Positions 17,097 through 24,342 of a stretch of DNA of 64,000 bases are shown piece by piece. The translations under genes and the position numbers were made by a program. This DNA is from Bradyrhizobium iriomotense (lineage in GTDB: Bacteria; Pseudomonadota; Alphaproteobacteria; Rhizobiales; Xanthobacteraceae), in the NCBI RefSeq assembly GCF_030160715.1, contig NZ_BSOW01000037.1:1-64000 (forward strand). Direction: 5' to 3'. The stretch's first letter is position 1, and the number at the start of each line of letters is the position of its first letter. The notes beneath the pieces are model-generated. The model saw nothing but the letters and a program-made list of their open reading frames with translations, was not told the DNA's origin and searched no databases.

Positions 17097-17651
17097 TCAG
17101 GCGCGGGCGGCGGCGCGCAGGCGGCTGGTGATGATGATGCGGAAGATCACGTACTGGATGGCGAAGGCCACGATCTTGGCACCGACGGCGACGACCGAGA
17201 CGTAGAACGCCCACAATTTGAGATCGCCGGTCCAGGCGACCGCGATGGTGCCGGCACCGAGCACGAACATCAGCACGGCCCAGGCATAGCCTGCGGCGGT
17301 GACGTATTCCGGAATGACGTCGGTCACGCGTGCCGGCATGTAGCGCAGCATCCAGCCGGGCTTGAGCATGATCGCGCCGATCGCGAAATGCGCGATCGAG
17401 GGCTTTGCCAGCACGAAGCGCGGATCCTGGGTGAGAATGGTGGCGGTCCCGAGCACGATGACGAGCGCGAGCGAGGCATAGGTCATGTAGCCGAGCGCCT
17501 TGCCCTTGACGCGGGCATAGATCACCTGCGCGATTGCCCCTGCAACGGCCAACGATGTCGCCAGGATGATGTTGTCGGTTACGAGATAGATGACCAGGAA
17601 GACGATGGTCGAGAGGAAATCGGAGGCGAGGCGGGCGAATACGTCCTTCAT
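17097..17651 (-). CDS. IspZ/YciB-like septation-associated membrane protein
   Basis: A 184-residue protein with five to six membrane helices. The motif LTQDPRFVLAKPSIAHFAIG matches the conserved loop of the IspZ/YciB (intracellular septation A) family, and VTAAGYAWAVLMFVLGAG resembles the later helices. YciB-type proteins influence envelope synthesis and division, but this is a divergent member. It is 15 bp downstream of the 17667-18236 gene, so the two form one operon behind the TetR-type operator at 18257. Confidence 0.75.
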   Translation of the reverse strand: MKDVFARLASDFLSTIVFLVIYLVTDNIILATSLAVAGAIAQVIYARVKGKALGYMTYASLALVIVLGTATILTQDPRFVLAKPSIAHFAIGAIMLKPGWMLRYMPARVTDVIPEYVTAAGYAWAVLMFVLGAGTIAVAWTGDLKLWAFYVSVVAVGAKIVAFAIQYVIFRIIITSRLRAAARA

Positions 17652-17666
17652 CGTCGGTCCTGTCGG

Positions 17667-18236
17667 TTAGGCGTTGGGCAGCGCGGCGGGCGAGCCGTAC
17701 TTGATCCTGCGGTACTCAGGATACCACTTCGTGAAATAAAGTGCGCTGTTGCGGGCGGCGATCGCGACGGCAAGGCTCGACCAGATCGGCAGGCCGGGGA
17801 CGTAGAGCAGCACGATGTTGGAAGCCATCATCAACAGCGCGGCCGCGGTCCAGGCGGCGGTGATCGTGTAGTTGGCGCGCAGGAAGCCCGGCATTGCCGC
17901 CGTCTCGGCGGGGACTTCTTCGAGGGCATATTGCAGCGTGAAGGGGCGGCGGGCCAGCATCGAGCCGAGCGAGATGATGAAGATGCCGGCATCGACCGAC
18001 ACTTTCACTGCGAGCGCGTTCAGCGCGGGATCGACGATTGCGAGGTAGACGCCAATGCCGGCGAACAGGATCGCCGATCCGGCGGCGAGGATCTTCACGG
18101 AGCGGCGGCGCAGGACGTCGATCGTGATGGTGGCAAGGCAGATCGCGGACGCCGTGAACACGCTGACCTTTGCCGAGACCAGGAACATCAGGAAGCCAAA
18201 GGCGCCATAGGGGGCAAGGATCAGGAAGATTGTCAT
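17667..18236 (-). CDS. Polytopic membrane protein, partner of the IspZ-like gene
   Basis: A 189-residue protein with about five hydrophobic helices. The stretch SVDAGIFIISLGSMLARRPF followed by TLQYALEEVP and WTAAALLMMASNIVLLYVPG resembles the IspZ-like neighbour in layout, so the pair may be distant paralogues. It is the first gene of the operon. A TTGACC / TATTGA promoter and a perfect 19-base palindrome lie just upstream. No biochemical function is known. Confidence 0.7.
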   Translation of the reverse strand: MTIFLILAPYGAFGFLMFLVSAKVSVFTASAICLATITIDVLRRRSVKILAAGSAILFAGIGVYLAIVDPALNALAVKVSVDAGIFIISLGSMLARRPFTLQYALEEVPAETAAMPGFLRANYTITAAWTAAALLMMASNIVLLYVPGLPIWSSLAVAIAARNSALYFTKWYPEYRRIKYGSPAALPNA

Positions 18237-18256
18237 GAGCCGCCTCGATCAAGCCG

Positions 18257-18275
18257 ATCTTTACAGTGTAAAGAT
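18257..18275. promoter_or_regulatory. TetR-type operator, perfect palindrome (site 1)
   Basis: ATCTTTACAGTGTAAAGAT is a perfect palindrome around one central base. It lies just downstream of a promoter on the minus strand (TTGACC at 18298-18303, TATTGA at 18275-18280, spacing 17) and 21 bp before the membrane-protein operon. The same arms and spacing occur at 20290-20308. Confidence 0.75.
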
Positions 18276-18308
18276 CAATAATTCAGGCCGAAGGCGTGGT
18301 CAAGCAAA

Positions 18309-18327
18309 ATCTTTACAGTGTCAAAAT
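18309..18327. promoter_or_regulatory. TetR-type operator, degenerate (site 2) over the MAPEG stop codon
   Basis: ATCTTTACAGTGTCAAAAT keeps the left arm and has a changed right arm. The identical variation is seen at 20344-20362, with shared flanks GGTCAAGC before and GA after. The site overlaps the last codons and stop of the MAPEG gene. Confidence 0.6.
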
Positions 18328-18795
18328 GATGTGAATGACCTGTAAAAAATGAATTACGGCAATGGCTTGCGACGATATTTCGTCGGCGAAATCGCCCAGC
18401 GGCAGCCGCGACAGGATTGTCAGGGCGCACGTGATCAACAGGCAAATGGTGACGGTAATGCCGCCGACGCGGCCGATCTGAAACCGCAGCGAGTTCGGCG
18501 CGGCGGAGATGCCAAAGGGGTGCAGCAGCCGCGACAGCACGAGTGCGCCCATCAGGAGGTGAATGCGCAGTGCGGATGCGCCCGACATCTCGATCATGGC
18601 CACCATCAGCGTGATGATCGGCACATATTCCATGAAGTTGCCATGGGCGCGGATCGCGTTGCGCAAGCTCGTGTTGCCACCATCGCTGAAGGCGGCCTTG
18701 TTGCTCCGCCGCAGCCTGATCACCTGGAGTGCCAGCGCGGCGTAGATCAGGGCGAGGACCGCGAGATAGAAGGCGGTGATGGCCGGCATGTGCAT
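18313..18795 (-). CDS. MAPEG family membrane protein
   Basis: A 160-residue protein with four membrane helices and the MAPEG landmarks RLRRSNKAAFSDGG, RNAIRAHGNFMEYVPIITLM (glutathione-binding-like ...RAHxNxxE...P) and ALVLSRLLHPFGI. MAPEG proteins are membrane glutathione transferases/peroxidases or related enzymes acting on lipophilic substrates. AGGAAG lies 4 bases before the first ATG and 10 before a second in-frame ATG, so the start is uncertain by two codons. Its 3' end lies inside an operator-like site of the neighbouring TetR module. Confidence 0.9.
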   Translation of the reverse strand: MHMPAITAFYLAVLALIYAALALQVIRLRRSNKAAFSDGGNTSLRNAIRAHGNFMEYVPIITLMVAMIEMSGASALRIHLLMGALVLSRLLHPFGISAAPNSLRFQIGRVGGITVTICLLITCALTILSRLPLGDFADEISSQAIAVIHFLQVIHIILTL

Positions 18796-18821
18796 GAGGC
18801 TTCCTCGTGACGCATCCGCAG

Positions 18822-18864
18822 TGTCATTCCTGGGCGCGCCGCTTCGCTCCGCCCCGGAATGACC
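18822..18864. repeat. Short palindromic repeat (family D)
   Basis: GTCATTCCTGGGCGCGCC and CCGCCCCGGAATGAC form an imperfect hairpin between the MAPEG and carotenoid oxygenase genes. A related larger element is at 58942-59024. Confidence 0.7.
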
Positions 18865-18876
18865 GAAGGGGAGGGC

Positions 18877-20274
18877 TTACGCCGCTCCGACCCAGTTGCC
18901 GTGAAAGCCGTCGGGCACGCGGTGGCCGAGCTGCACGAGCGCGACAGGGCCGTCCTCGACATCGGTGGCGTTGAACACGGCGAGATCGCTGCGGTTCTCG
19001 CGGGCGCGCCAGACCACCGCGAGCAGCCAGCCGTCGCCTTCCGCGGCATCCTTGCTTCGCTCGACGAATACCGGCTCCGAAATGCTGTCGCCGGCCGGCA
19101 GCAGATAATGGCCGAGGCGGTTTCCCGCACCATTGACGTGCACGATGCCGGACAGTGCGGTGAACATCGGCAGTTTTGGATTGGCGCAGGCGTACCAGCC
19201 GTGGCTGGTCTTCGATCCTGCACGCCGGTCATCGACGCGCGGGAATTCGCCGGTGAGATCGTCCAGATAAGTCTGCTGGAAGCGGTCGGTATTCCCGGCG
19301 AGATCGAAGGTCCAGCGGCAATGCCGCGCGAACGATTTCTCGGGATTGGTCGGCCTGCCGTCGGGATGCGGAAACAGCGGTGCCTCCTCGAACTGCATGA
19401 CGTCGGCGACGATGCGGTTACCGTCCTCCCAGGCGTTCATGACGTGGAAGACGTAGCAGGCTTCGGTGCGGAACCAGACGATGTCCTCAGGTTTGCCGTT
19501 GCGCTTCATCACGCCGACATAGGCGCCTTTCTCAGGATCCCAGGCATAGGGCGGCCGGCCCTTCATCGCGCGCTCCATGCTGCCCGTGATGGGCAGGATC
19601 GGAAACAGCACGTGGTTCTCGGTGACGATGAAGTCGTGCACCATGCTGGCATAAGGCGCCTCGAAACGCGTAAAGCGCGTCGCGTTGCCTGCGGCGTCGA
19701 TCGCGCCGTAGGAGAGGGTGGGCGTGAGCGGGCCGCTCGCATTGTAGCCGAAGAACACCATCTCGCCGGTCACGGGATCGATCTTCGGATGTGCGGTGAA
19801 GGGGCCGGCGATGCGGCCCTGGTAGTTGCAGTAGCCGCGCGTAGCGAGCGTGCCCGGCTCGATCTCGGTCGGCAGATGGCCTTCCTCGAGCGCGAGCAGC
19901 TTGCCGGCGTGGAAGATGACGTTGGTGTTGGCGACGCCGCCGTCGGTCGCGCTTGCCGGCGCATCCGGCAGCTTGCGGCCGAAGCCGCCGAACAGCGCGC
20001 GGCCGGCATCGTGTTCGGCCTGCCATTTCGGCGTGCGGACCCAGCGGTTGCGATAGCTGGCGCGGCCGTTTTCGAGATGGAAGGCGTGCAGCATGCCGTC
20101 GCCGACGAACCAGTGCGCGCCGGGTGAGTCGAACTGCGGATTGGGGCCGTTGCGGTAGAGCGTCCCGTTCAATTCGCGCGGCAACTCGCCGACGATTTTC
20201 AGGAACGGCGCGTCGGCCTCGAACGGGATCGGCGCGCGATTGGCCGGCACCTGGCTGAACACATCCTGCTGCAT
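18877..20274 (-). CDS. Carotenoid cleavage oxygenase family protein
   Basis: From ATG 20274 (AGGGAAGA upstream) the enzyme has 465 residues. Four histidines placed as in the iron-binding seven-bladed propeller are visible: H162 (FTAHPKIDP), H213 (SMVHDFIVT), H277 (YVFHVMNAWE) and H458 (DGFHGNWV). Such enzymes split a double bond of carotenoids, apocarotenoids or lignostilbenes with O2. RNGPNPQFDSPGAHWFVGDG and GGVANTNVIFHAGKLLALEE are further family signatures. Its promoter carries a perfect TetR-type operator shared with the IspZ-like operon. Which substrate it uses is unknown. Confidence 0.92.
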   Translation of the reverse strand: MQQDVFSQVPANRAPIPFEADAPFLKIVGELPRELNGTLYRNGPNPQFDSPGAHWFVGDGMLHAFHLENGRASYRNRWVRTPKWQAEHDAGRALFGGFGRKLPDAPASATDGGVANTNVIFHAGKLLALEEGHLPTEIEPGTLATRGYCNYQGRIAGPFTAHPKIDPVTGEMVFFGYNASGPLTPTLSYGAIDAAGNATRFTRFEAPYASMVHDFIVTENHVLFPILPITGSMERAMKGRPPYAWDPEKGAYVGVMKRNGKPEDIVWFRTEACYVFHVMNAWEDGNRIVADVMQFEEAPLFPHPDGRPTNPEKSFARHCRWTFDLAGNTDRFQQTYLDDLTGEFPRVDDRRAGSKTSHGWYACANPKLPMFTALSGIVHVNGAGNRLGHYLLPAGDSISEPVFVERSKDAAEGDGWLLAVVWRARENRSDLAVFNATDVEDGPVALVQLGHRVPDGFHGNWVGAA

Positions 20275-20289
20275 GGCGGATCTTCCCTG

Positions 20290-20308
20290 ATCTTTACATC
20301 GTAAAGAT
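20290..20308. promoter_or_regulatory. TetR-type operator, perfect palindrome (site 3)
   Basis: ATCTTTACATCGTAAAGAT has the same arms and length as site 1. On the minus strand it directly follows a TTGACC (20333-20338) / TAGCGT (20310-20315) promoter with 17-base spacing, so binding should block the carotenoid oxygenase promoter. Confidence 0.75.
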
Positions 20309-20343
20309 AACGCTAGTGCCACTTCAAGCTTCGGTCAAGCGAA

Positions 20344-20362
20344 ATCTTTACACTGTCAAAAT
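20344..20362. promoter_or_regulatory. TetR-type operator, degenerate (site 4) over the tetR promoter
   Basis: ATCTTTACACTGTCAAAAT overlaps a plus-strand promoter, TTTACA (20347-20352) and TATAAC (20370-20375) with 17-base spacing, whose start would fall at or next to the tetR ATG (20383). This fits autoregulation and perhaps a leaderless message. Confidence 0.65.
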
Positions 20363-20382
20363 GACGTCATATAACGGCAGTC

Positions 20383-21117
20383 ATGGCCAAGACCGAAACC
20401 ATCCGCCGTGCACGCCCCAGAAAATCGCCATCATCCGCCGCGAGGGAGCGGCCGCGCCGCGCCGCGAGCGCAAAGGCCGAGACGCCCTATCATCATGGCG
20501 CGCTGCGCGAGGCGCTGCTGAAGGCGGCGGAGAGCGTGCTGGAGCGCGACGGGCTCGCCGGACTGACGCTGCGTGCGGTGGCGCGCGAGGCGGGGGTGTC
20601 GCATGCCGCGCCGACCCATCATTTCGGCGATCTCACCGGCCTCGTCAGCGAGCTCGCCGCGGTCGGCTTCCGCCAGTTCAACGCGGCGATGGCCTCGGCC
20701 TGCAATGCCGCGACGACGCCACTCGAGCGGGCGCTGGCGCGACCCAAGGCCTATGTCGCCTATGCGCAGGCCCATCCCGGCATGTACGGCATCATGTTCC
20801 GCACCGAGCGGCTCGACTATTCCAGGCCCTCGCTGCACGAAGCCGCGGAGGCCTCCTTCGCGGGACTTGCCAACGCCATCGGCGCGATGCGGCAGGAGCA
20901 GATCAACCGCGATACCATGACGCTCGACCAGGCGGCCGCGATCGCGCGCGCCTGGTCCATGGTGCACGGCTTCACCATGCTGCTGCTCGACGGTCGTCTC
21001 GAGGACATTCTGGAGCGGCTGCCGAAAGGCACCACGCCCGAGCAGCTTTTGGAAGCCATCCTGAAGTCGACGGTGACCGGGAAGTTGCCGGTCGAGAGCG
21101 GCGCGGCCAATCCCTAA
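20383..21117 (+). CDS. TetR family regulator of the carotenoid oxygenase module
   Basis: A 244-residue protein. A basic, Arg/Ala-rich N-terminal extension (about 35 residues) precedes the TetR helix-turn-helix (YHHGALREALLKAAESVLER, then LTLRAVAREAGVSHAAPTHH). The C-terminal ligand domain (about 100-230) resembles the WHG/TetR_C_33 type. It is divergent from the carotenoid oxygenase gene, and the four palindromes at 18.3 and 20.3 kb are its probable targets. The ligand could be an apocarotenoid or a related lipid; this is inference. The gene end overlaps the convergent 21114 gene by four bases. Confidence 0.9.
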   Translation: MAKTETIRRARPRKSPSSAARERPRRAASAKAETPYHHGALREALLKAAESVLERDGLAGLTLRAVAREAGVSHAAPTHHFGDLTGLVSELAAVGFRQFNAAMASACNAATTPLERALARPKAYVAYAQAHPGMYGIMFRTERLDYSRPSLHEAAEASFAGLANAIGAMRQEQINRDTMTLDQAAAIARAWSMVHGFTMLLLDGRLEDILERLPKGTTPEQLLEAILKSTVTGKLPVESGAANP

Positions 21118-21716
21118 CGCGTGGCGAGCTCGATCGCGCGTCCGCTTGTGCCGATGATCTTCACCTCGTCCTTGCCGCAGGTGAAGTCGCGCGCATATTG
21201 GTCGGCGGCCTTGCGCGCCAGCTCGTTGGCGTTCGCATTCGCCTTCACGTCGACATAGGCCACATGGCAGACTGGGCCCGGCGGCAGCCGCGTCACCGCG
21301 AGCATCGCCTTGGTGTTCGGCCGTCCCTCCTTGTCGAGATCGGCGCCGTCGGCGATGTGCCACCGCTGGATGATGGCGAACGGTCTTGTGCCTTCGGCGC
21401 GCCATTCCACCGTGTATTCGGTGGAATTGAAGGGGTGGAACCAGAGCTGCGCGGCCGGCTCCCTGGCGGCAAGCGTGCGGTTGCGGCCGACCGAGACCAC
21501 CTCGCGCAGATCGTCCTCGGCAATCAGCACCACGAGCCCCGCCTTGCCCGGGCAGACCCGCGTCGTGCTGCCGTCGGGCTCGCTCGGCTTGCCGATCTGG
21601 CGGCAATCCTTGGGCGCGGTCGAGGTGTAGGTGCTGCCGAAGGATTGGGCGCCGGCCTGATCAAACGCGGCGCAGACGAGCAGTGCAGTCAGCCATCCGA
21701 GTGTGACATGCTTCAT
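21114..21716 (-). CDS. Secreted hypothetical protein
   Basis: From ATG 21716 (GAGGAC upstream) the protein has 200 residues. The signal peptide MKHVTLGWLTALLVCAAF is cleaved near AGAQS. The mature part contains three Cys in total (KDCRQI, TRVCPG, PVCHVAY and FTCGKD include candidate pairs) and an acidic/basic mix with no recognised domain: TEYTVEWRAEGTRPFAIIQR, YVDVKANANANELARKA. It is probably periplasmic. It converges with and overlaps the tetR end by four bases, and is not obviously part of that module. Confidence 0.7.
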   Translation of the reverse strand: MKHVTLGWLTALLVCAAFDQAGAQSFGSTYTSTAPKDCRQIGKPSEPDGSTTRVCPGKAGLVVLIAEDDLREVVSVGRNRTLAAREPAAQLWFHPFNSTEYTVEWRAEGTRPFAIIQRWHIADGADLDKEGRPNTKAMLAVTRLPPGPVCHVAYVDVKANANANELARKAADQYARDFTCGKDEVKIIGTSGRAIELATR

Positions 21717-21882
21717 GACGAAGTCCTCATGCCGCGGAACTCCCCTCATTCAGACGTGTTCGTTGTGGGGAAGGTTCAAACGGGGCGTTGAGACACCTGA
21801 CATGGCCGCGGAATCGTTCTAGAAGAGCGCCTTCGCCTGCCCAGGCAGGCCTCTCGTTCGTGTTTATCGTATTCGTCTGATC

Positions 21883-22446
21883 ATGCCAGCCATCTCCTCG
21901 AACAAGCCCTATCGCGTCGGCCGCTCCAAGACCGGACTCGGCCTCTTCGCCACCAAACCGATCAGGAAGGGCACCCGGATCATCCGTTATTTCGGACCGA
22001 TCCTGGACTCGCGGATTCCCGAGCAGGACGACATCGAGAACAAATACCTGTTCGAGCTCAACGGCCGCTGGACCATCGACGGCTCGGTGCGCAAGAACGT
22101 CGCTCGCTACATCAACCATTCCTGCCGGCCGAACGCGGAATCCGACGTGCGCCCGCGTGAGCGCAAGGTCTTCATCCGCGCGATCAGGAACATCGAGGCC
22201 GGCGACGAGATCAACTACGATTACGGCACCGACTATTTCAAAGCCTATCTCAAGCCGATCGGCTGCAAGTGCCCCTCCTGCGAGAAGAAGCGCAAGAAGC
22301 TCCGCGCCGAGGCGCGGGTCGAGCGGGCCAAGGTGAAGGCGCGCGCCGAGCGCAAGGCGCAGAAGGCGGCTGCGAAGGGCGCGGCGAAGAAAAAGCTCAA
22401 CGGCAAGCACTTCAAGGGCAAGGTCAACGGGCAGGCGCGGGTGTAA
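21883..22446 (+). CDS. SET-domain protein with lysine-rich C-terminal tail
   Basis: A 187-residue protein. Residues about 8-115 form a compact SET domain: GRSKTGLGLFATKPIRKGT, RYINHSCRPNAES (the NHS/RFINHSC motif) and EAGDEINYDYGTDYF. A CKCPSC post-SET-like zinc cluster follows. SET proteins methylate lysine, often on ribosomal or chromatin proteins. The last 55 residues are almost only Lys, Arg and Ala (ERAKVKARAERKAQKAAAKG), like histone H1 or HU tails, which suggests DNA or RNA contact. The substrate is unknown. No strong ribosome site is seen. Confidence 0.9.
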   Translation: MPAISSNKPYRVGRSKTGLGLFATKPIRKGTRIIRYFGPILDSRIPEQDDIENKYLFELNGRWTIDGSVRKNVARYINHSCRPNAESDVRPRERKVFIRAIRNIEAGDEINYDYGTDYFKAYLKPIGCKCPSCEKKRKKLRAEARVERAKVKARAERKAQKAAAKGAAKKKLNGKHFKGKVNGQARV

Positions 22447-22460
22447 GCCGCGACCTCCGC

Positions 22461-22562
22461 CGTCATGCCCCGCGAAAGCGGGCATCCAGTACTCCGCGGC
22501 TTCTCGGCTCACTCACTGCTGTCTCTGGAATACTGGGTCGCCCGGTCGCGCCGGGCGACGAC
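22461..22562. repeat. Palindromic intergenic repeat (family E)
   Basis: CGTCATGCCCCGCGAAAGCGGGC, then CATCCAGTA...TACTGGGT arms and CGCCCGGTCGCGCCGGGCG at the end form several nested hairpins directly after the SET gene. It is one copy of a common intergenic palindrome type. No other copy was found in the window. Confidence 0.65.
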
Positions 22563-22586
22563 TTCTCTGCGTGGTCGCGATGCGCA

Positions 22587-22985
22587 TCACGCCATTGCAG
22601 CACTCCCGCTCCTCCGCAACCCCACATACTGCAACTCCGCGAACACGCCGGTCGCGATCGCCTGGGCGACGACCATGAGCTCGCCGGCAAGATTCGGCGA
22701 CACCGCGCCGGAGAATAGCAACGCGATGCTCGCCACCGTCCAGGCGGCGTTGCCGACCACGACGAGGATCACGAGTGCTTTCGGCACCGAGCTGCGCGAG
22801 GCGAGCCATCCGACCAGTGCGGCATAGGCGATCAGGAACAGGCCGGTCTCCCGCAGCAGCGCCTCGGGCAGATTGAAGAGCGAGGCGAAGACGCCCGCGC
22901 CGAACGTGAGACCGACGGCCGAGACACCGCTGAAGATCGCGTCGGCGAGCAAGGCACGGCGCAGGAAGGTGGATGCGAAGATCAT
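22587..22985 (-). CDS. Four-helix membrane protein of unknown function
   Basis: A 132-residue protein with four hydrophobic helices (about 10-35, 43-63, 68-90, 98-120) and short loops, such as LPEALLRETGLFLIAYAALV. It resembles small integral membrane proteins of the DoxX-like size class but lacks diagnostic residues. A GGAGAACGACC ribosome site precedes the ATG. The small gene 23020-23250 lies 34 bp upstream on the same strand, so they may be co-transcribed. Confidence 0.7.
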   Translation of the reverse strand: MIFASTFLRRALLADAIFSGVSAVGLTFGAGVFASLFNLPEALLRETGLFLIAYAALVGWLASRSSVPKALVILVVVGNAAWTVASIALLFSGAVSPNLAGELMVVAQAIATGVFAELQYVGLRRSGSAAMA

Positions 22986-23019
22986 GGTCGTTCTCCTTCT
23001 GTGGGCTTCGGGGTGAAGA

Positions 23020-23250
23020 TCAGCGCAGGCCGCGCCAGACGGCGCGAATGATGCGTGCGAGACGGAACGGGCGGAGGCTTTTTCCCACGCTGTGCTCGAA
23101 GGCCAGCACCTGCGCGAGCACGAAGTCGCCGGTCGAATGCATCAGCGGTTCAGGCATGTTGAGACTGCGCGCGAGCATGCGGGTCGCAAACTTCACCGCC
23201 CAAGGCAGCAGGGTATCGGGAATGGTCCGGTAGAGAAGCAGCACGATCAT
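23020..23250 (-). CDS. Small hypothetical protein (76 aa)
   Basis: AGGAG lies six bases before ATG 23250, so this start is preferred over the in-frame ATG at 23256. The product, MIVLLLYRTIPDTLLPWAVK..., has an amphipathic N-terminus and a basic C-terminus (RPFRLARIIRAVWRGLR). No domain is recognised. It precedes the four-helix membrane protein on the same strand and is divergent from the XRE regulator at 23351. Confidence 0.6.
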   Translation of the reverse strand: MIVLLLYRTIPDTLLPWAVKFATRMLARSLNMPEPLMHSTGDFVLAQVLAFEHSVGKSLRPFRLARIIRAVWRGLR

Positions 23251-23350
23251 GGTCATCTCCTGTTGCCCGAGAAGATGAGCCATGGCCCTGCTCAATTCGA
23301 TTACGTCCGGGGTAATGGAAGGGCCGAAATACGCATGCTAGTTTTCGACC

Positions 23351-24172
23351 ATGAACGCACATGCATCCACGGCGCGAGCCGAGCGCGCCCAACCGATCCA
23401 TATCGGCGATCACTTGCGCGACTGGCGGCAGCGCCGCCGCATGAGCCAGCTCGATCTCGCGGGCGAAGCGGAGATTTCAGCGCGGCACTTGAGCTTCGTC
23501 GAGACCGGCCGCGCGACGCCCTCGCGCGAGATGGTGTTGAAGCTCGCCGAGCGGCTCGATGTTCCCTTGCGCGAACGCAACGTGCTCTTGGTTTCGGCCG
23601 GCTACGCGCCGGCCTTTCCGCAGCGCCCGCTGGAGGATCCGGCCTTGAAGTCAGCCCGCCAGGCGATCGACCTCGTCCTCAGGGCGCATGAGCCGAACCC
23701 GGCGCTCGCCTACGACCGGCACTGGAATCTGGTCTCCGCCAACCGCATGGTGGCGCCGCTCCTCGATGGCATCCCGCAGCGGCTGCTCGGCCAGCCCTTC
23801 AACGTGCTGCGACTCGCCTTCCATCCCGAGGCGCTCGCGCCGCGCACCGTCAACCTCGCCGAATGGTGCGGGCATCTCCTGGAACGGCTGCACAGGCAAT
23901 GCGAGGCGACCGCCGATTCTGAACTCATCAAACTCTACAATGATCTGAAGAGCTATCCCATTCCAGCGCGCTCCGCGCCGCTCTCGCATGACAATGTCGC
24001 GATCCCGTTCAAGCTGCGGCATGAGGGCGAGATACTAAGTTTCTTCTCCACCACCATGGTGTTCGGCACGCCCGTCGACATCACGCTGTCGGAGCTGGCG
24101 CTGGAGACGTTCTTCCCGGCCGATGAGCACACGGCGGAGCGGCTGAAGCAGATGGCGGCCAAAATGGCCTAA
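23351..24172 (+). CDS. XRE-family regulator with MmyB-like sensor domain
   Basis: A 273-residue protein. The N-terminal helix-turn-helix (GDHLRDWRQRRRMSQLDLAG, then ISARHLSFVETGRATPSREM) is of the XRE type. The rest (about 110-265), with ALAYDRHWNLVSANRMVAPL and EILSFFSTTMVFGTPVDITL, matches the MmyB-like ligand-binding (PAS-like) domain found in regulators of lipid or redox metabolism. It is divergent from the two small membrane genes 22587-23250, which are plausible targets. The stop codon TAA is supplied by the adjacent repeat. Confidence 0.88.
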   Translation: MNAHASTARAERAQPIHIGDHLRDWRQRRRMSQLDLAGEAEISARHLSFVETGRATPSREMVLKLAERLDVPLRERNVLLVSAGYAPAFPQRPLEDPALKSARQAIDLVLRAHEPNPALAYDRHWNLVSANRMVAPLLDGIPQRLLGQPFNVLRLAFHPEALAPRTVNLAEWCGHLLERLHRQCEATADSELIKLYNDLKSYPIPARSAPLSHDNVAIPFKLRHEGEILSFFSTTMVFGTPVDITLSELALETFFPADEHTAERLKQMAAKMA

Positions 24173-24273
24173 AGCATGATCCGGAAAAGTGTGAAGCGGT
24201 TTTCCGAAAAGATCATGCGCAAACAACAACCTAAAGCGCGATGAAGATTCATCCCAATCTGATCGCGCTTTAG
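24171..24273 (+). repeat. About 104-bp repeat, copy 1 (family F)
   Basis: It starts AAGCATGATCCGGAAAAGTG inside the XRE stop region and ends ATCGCGCTTTAG. Further copies lie at 31951-32054 (inverted), 34418-34521 (direct) and 58381-58432 (half). Internal hairpins are TTTTCCGAAAAGATCATGC with GCATGATCCGGAAAA, and AAAGCGCGAT with ATCGCGCTTT. Confidence 0.9.
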
Positions 24274-24342
24274 CGCCCTTGCCTCGGGGCGCGTTCGGCC
24301 TATCTTCCGGCGGAACCAATGGTCCGCCCGAAGGAGATTGCC

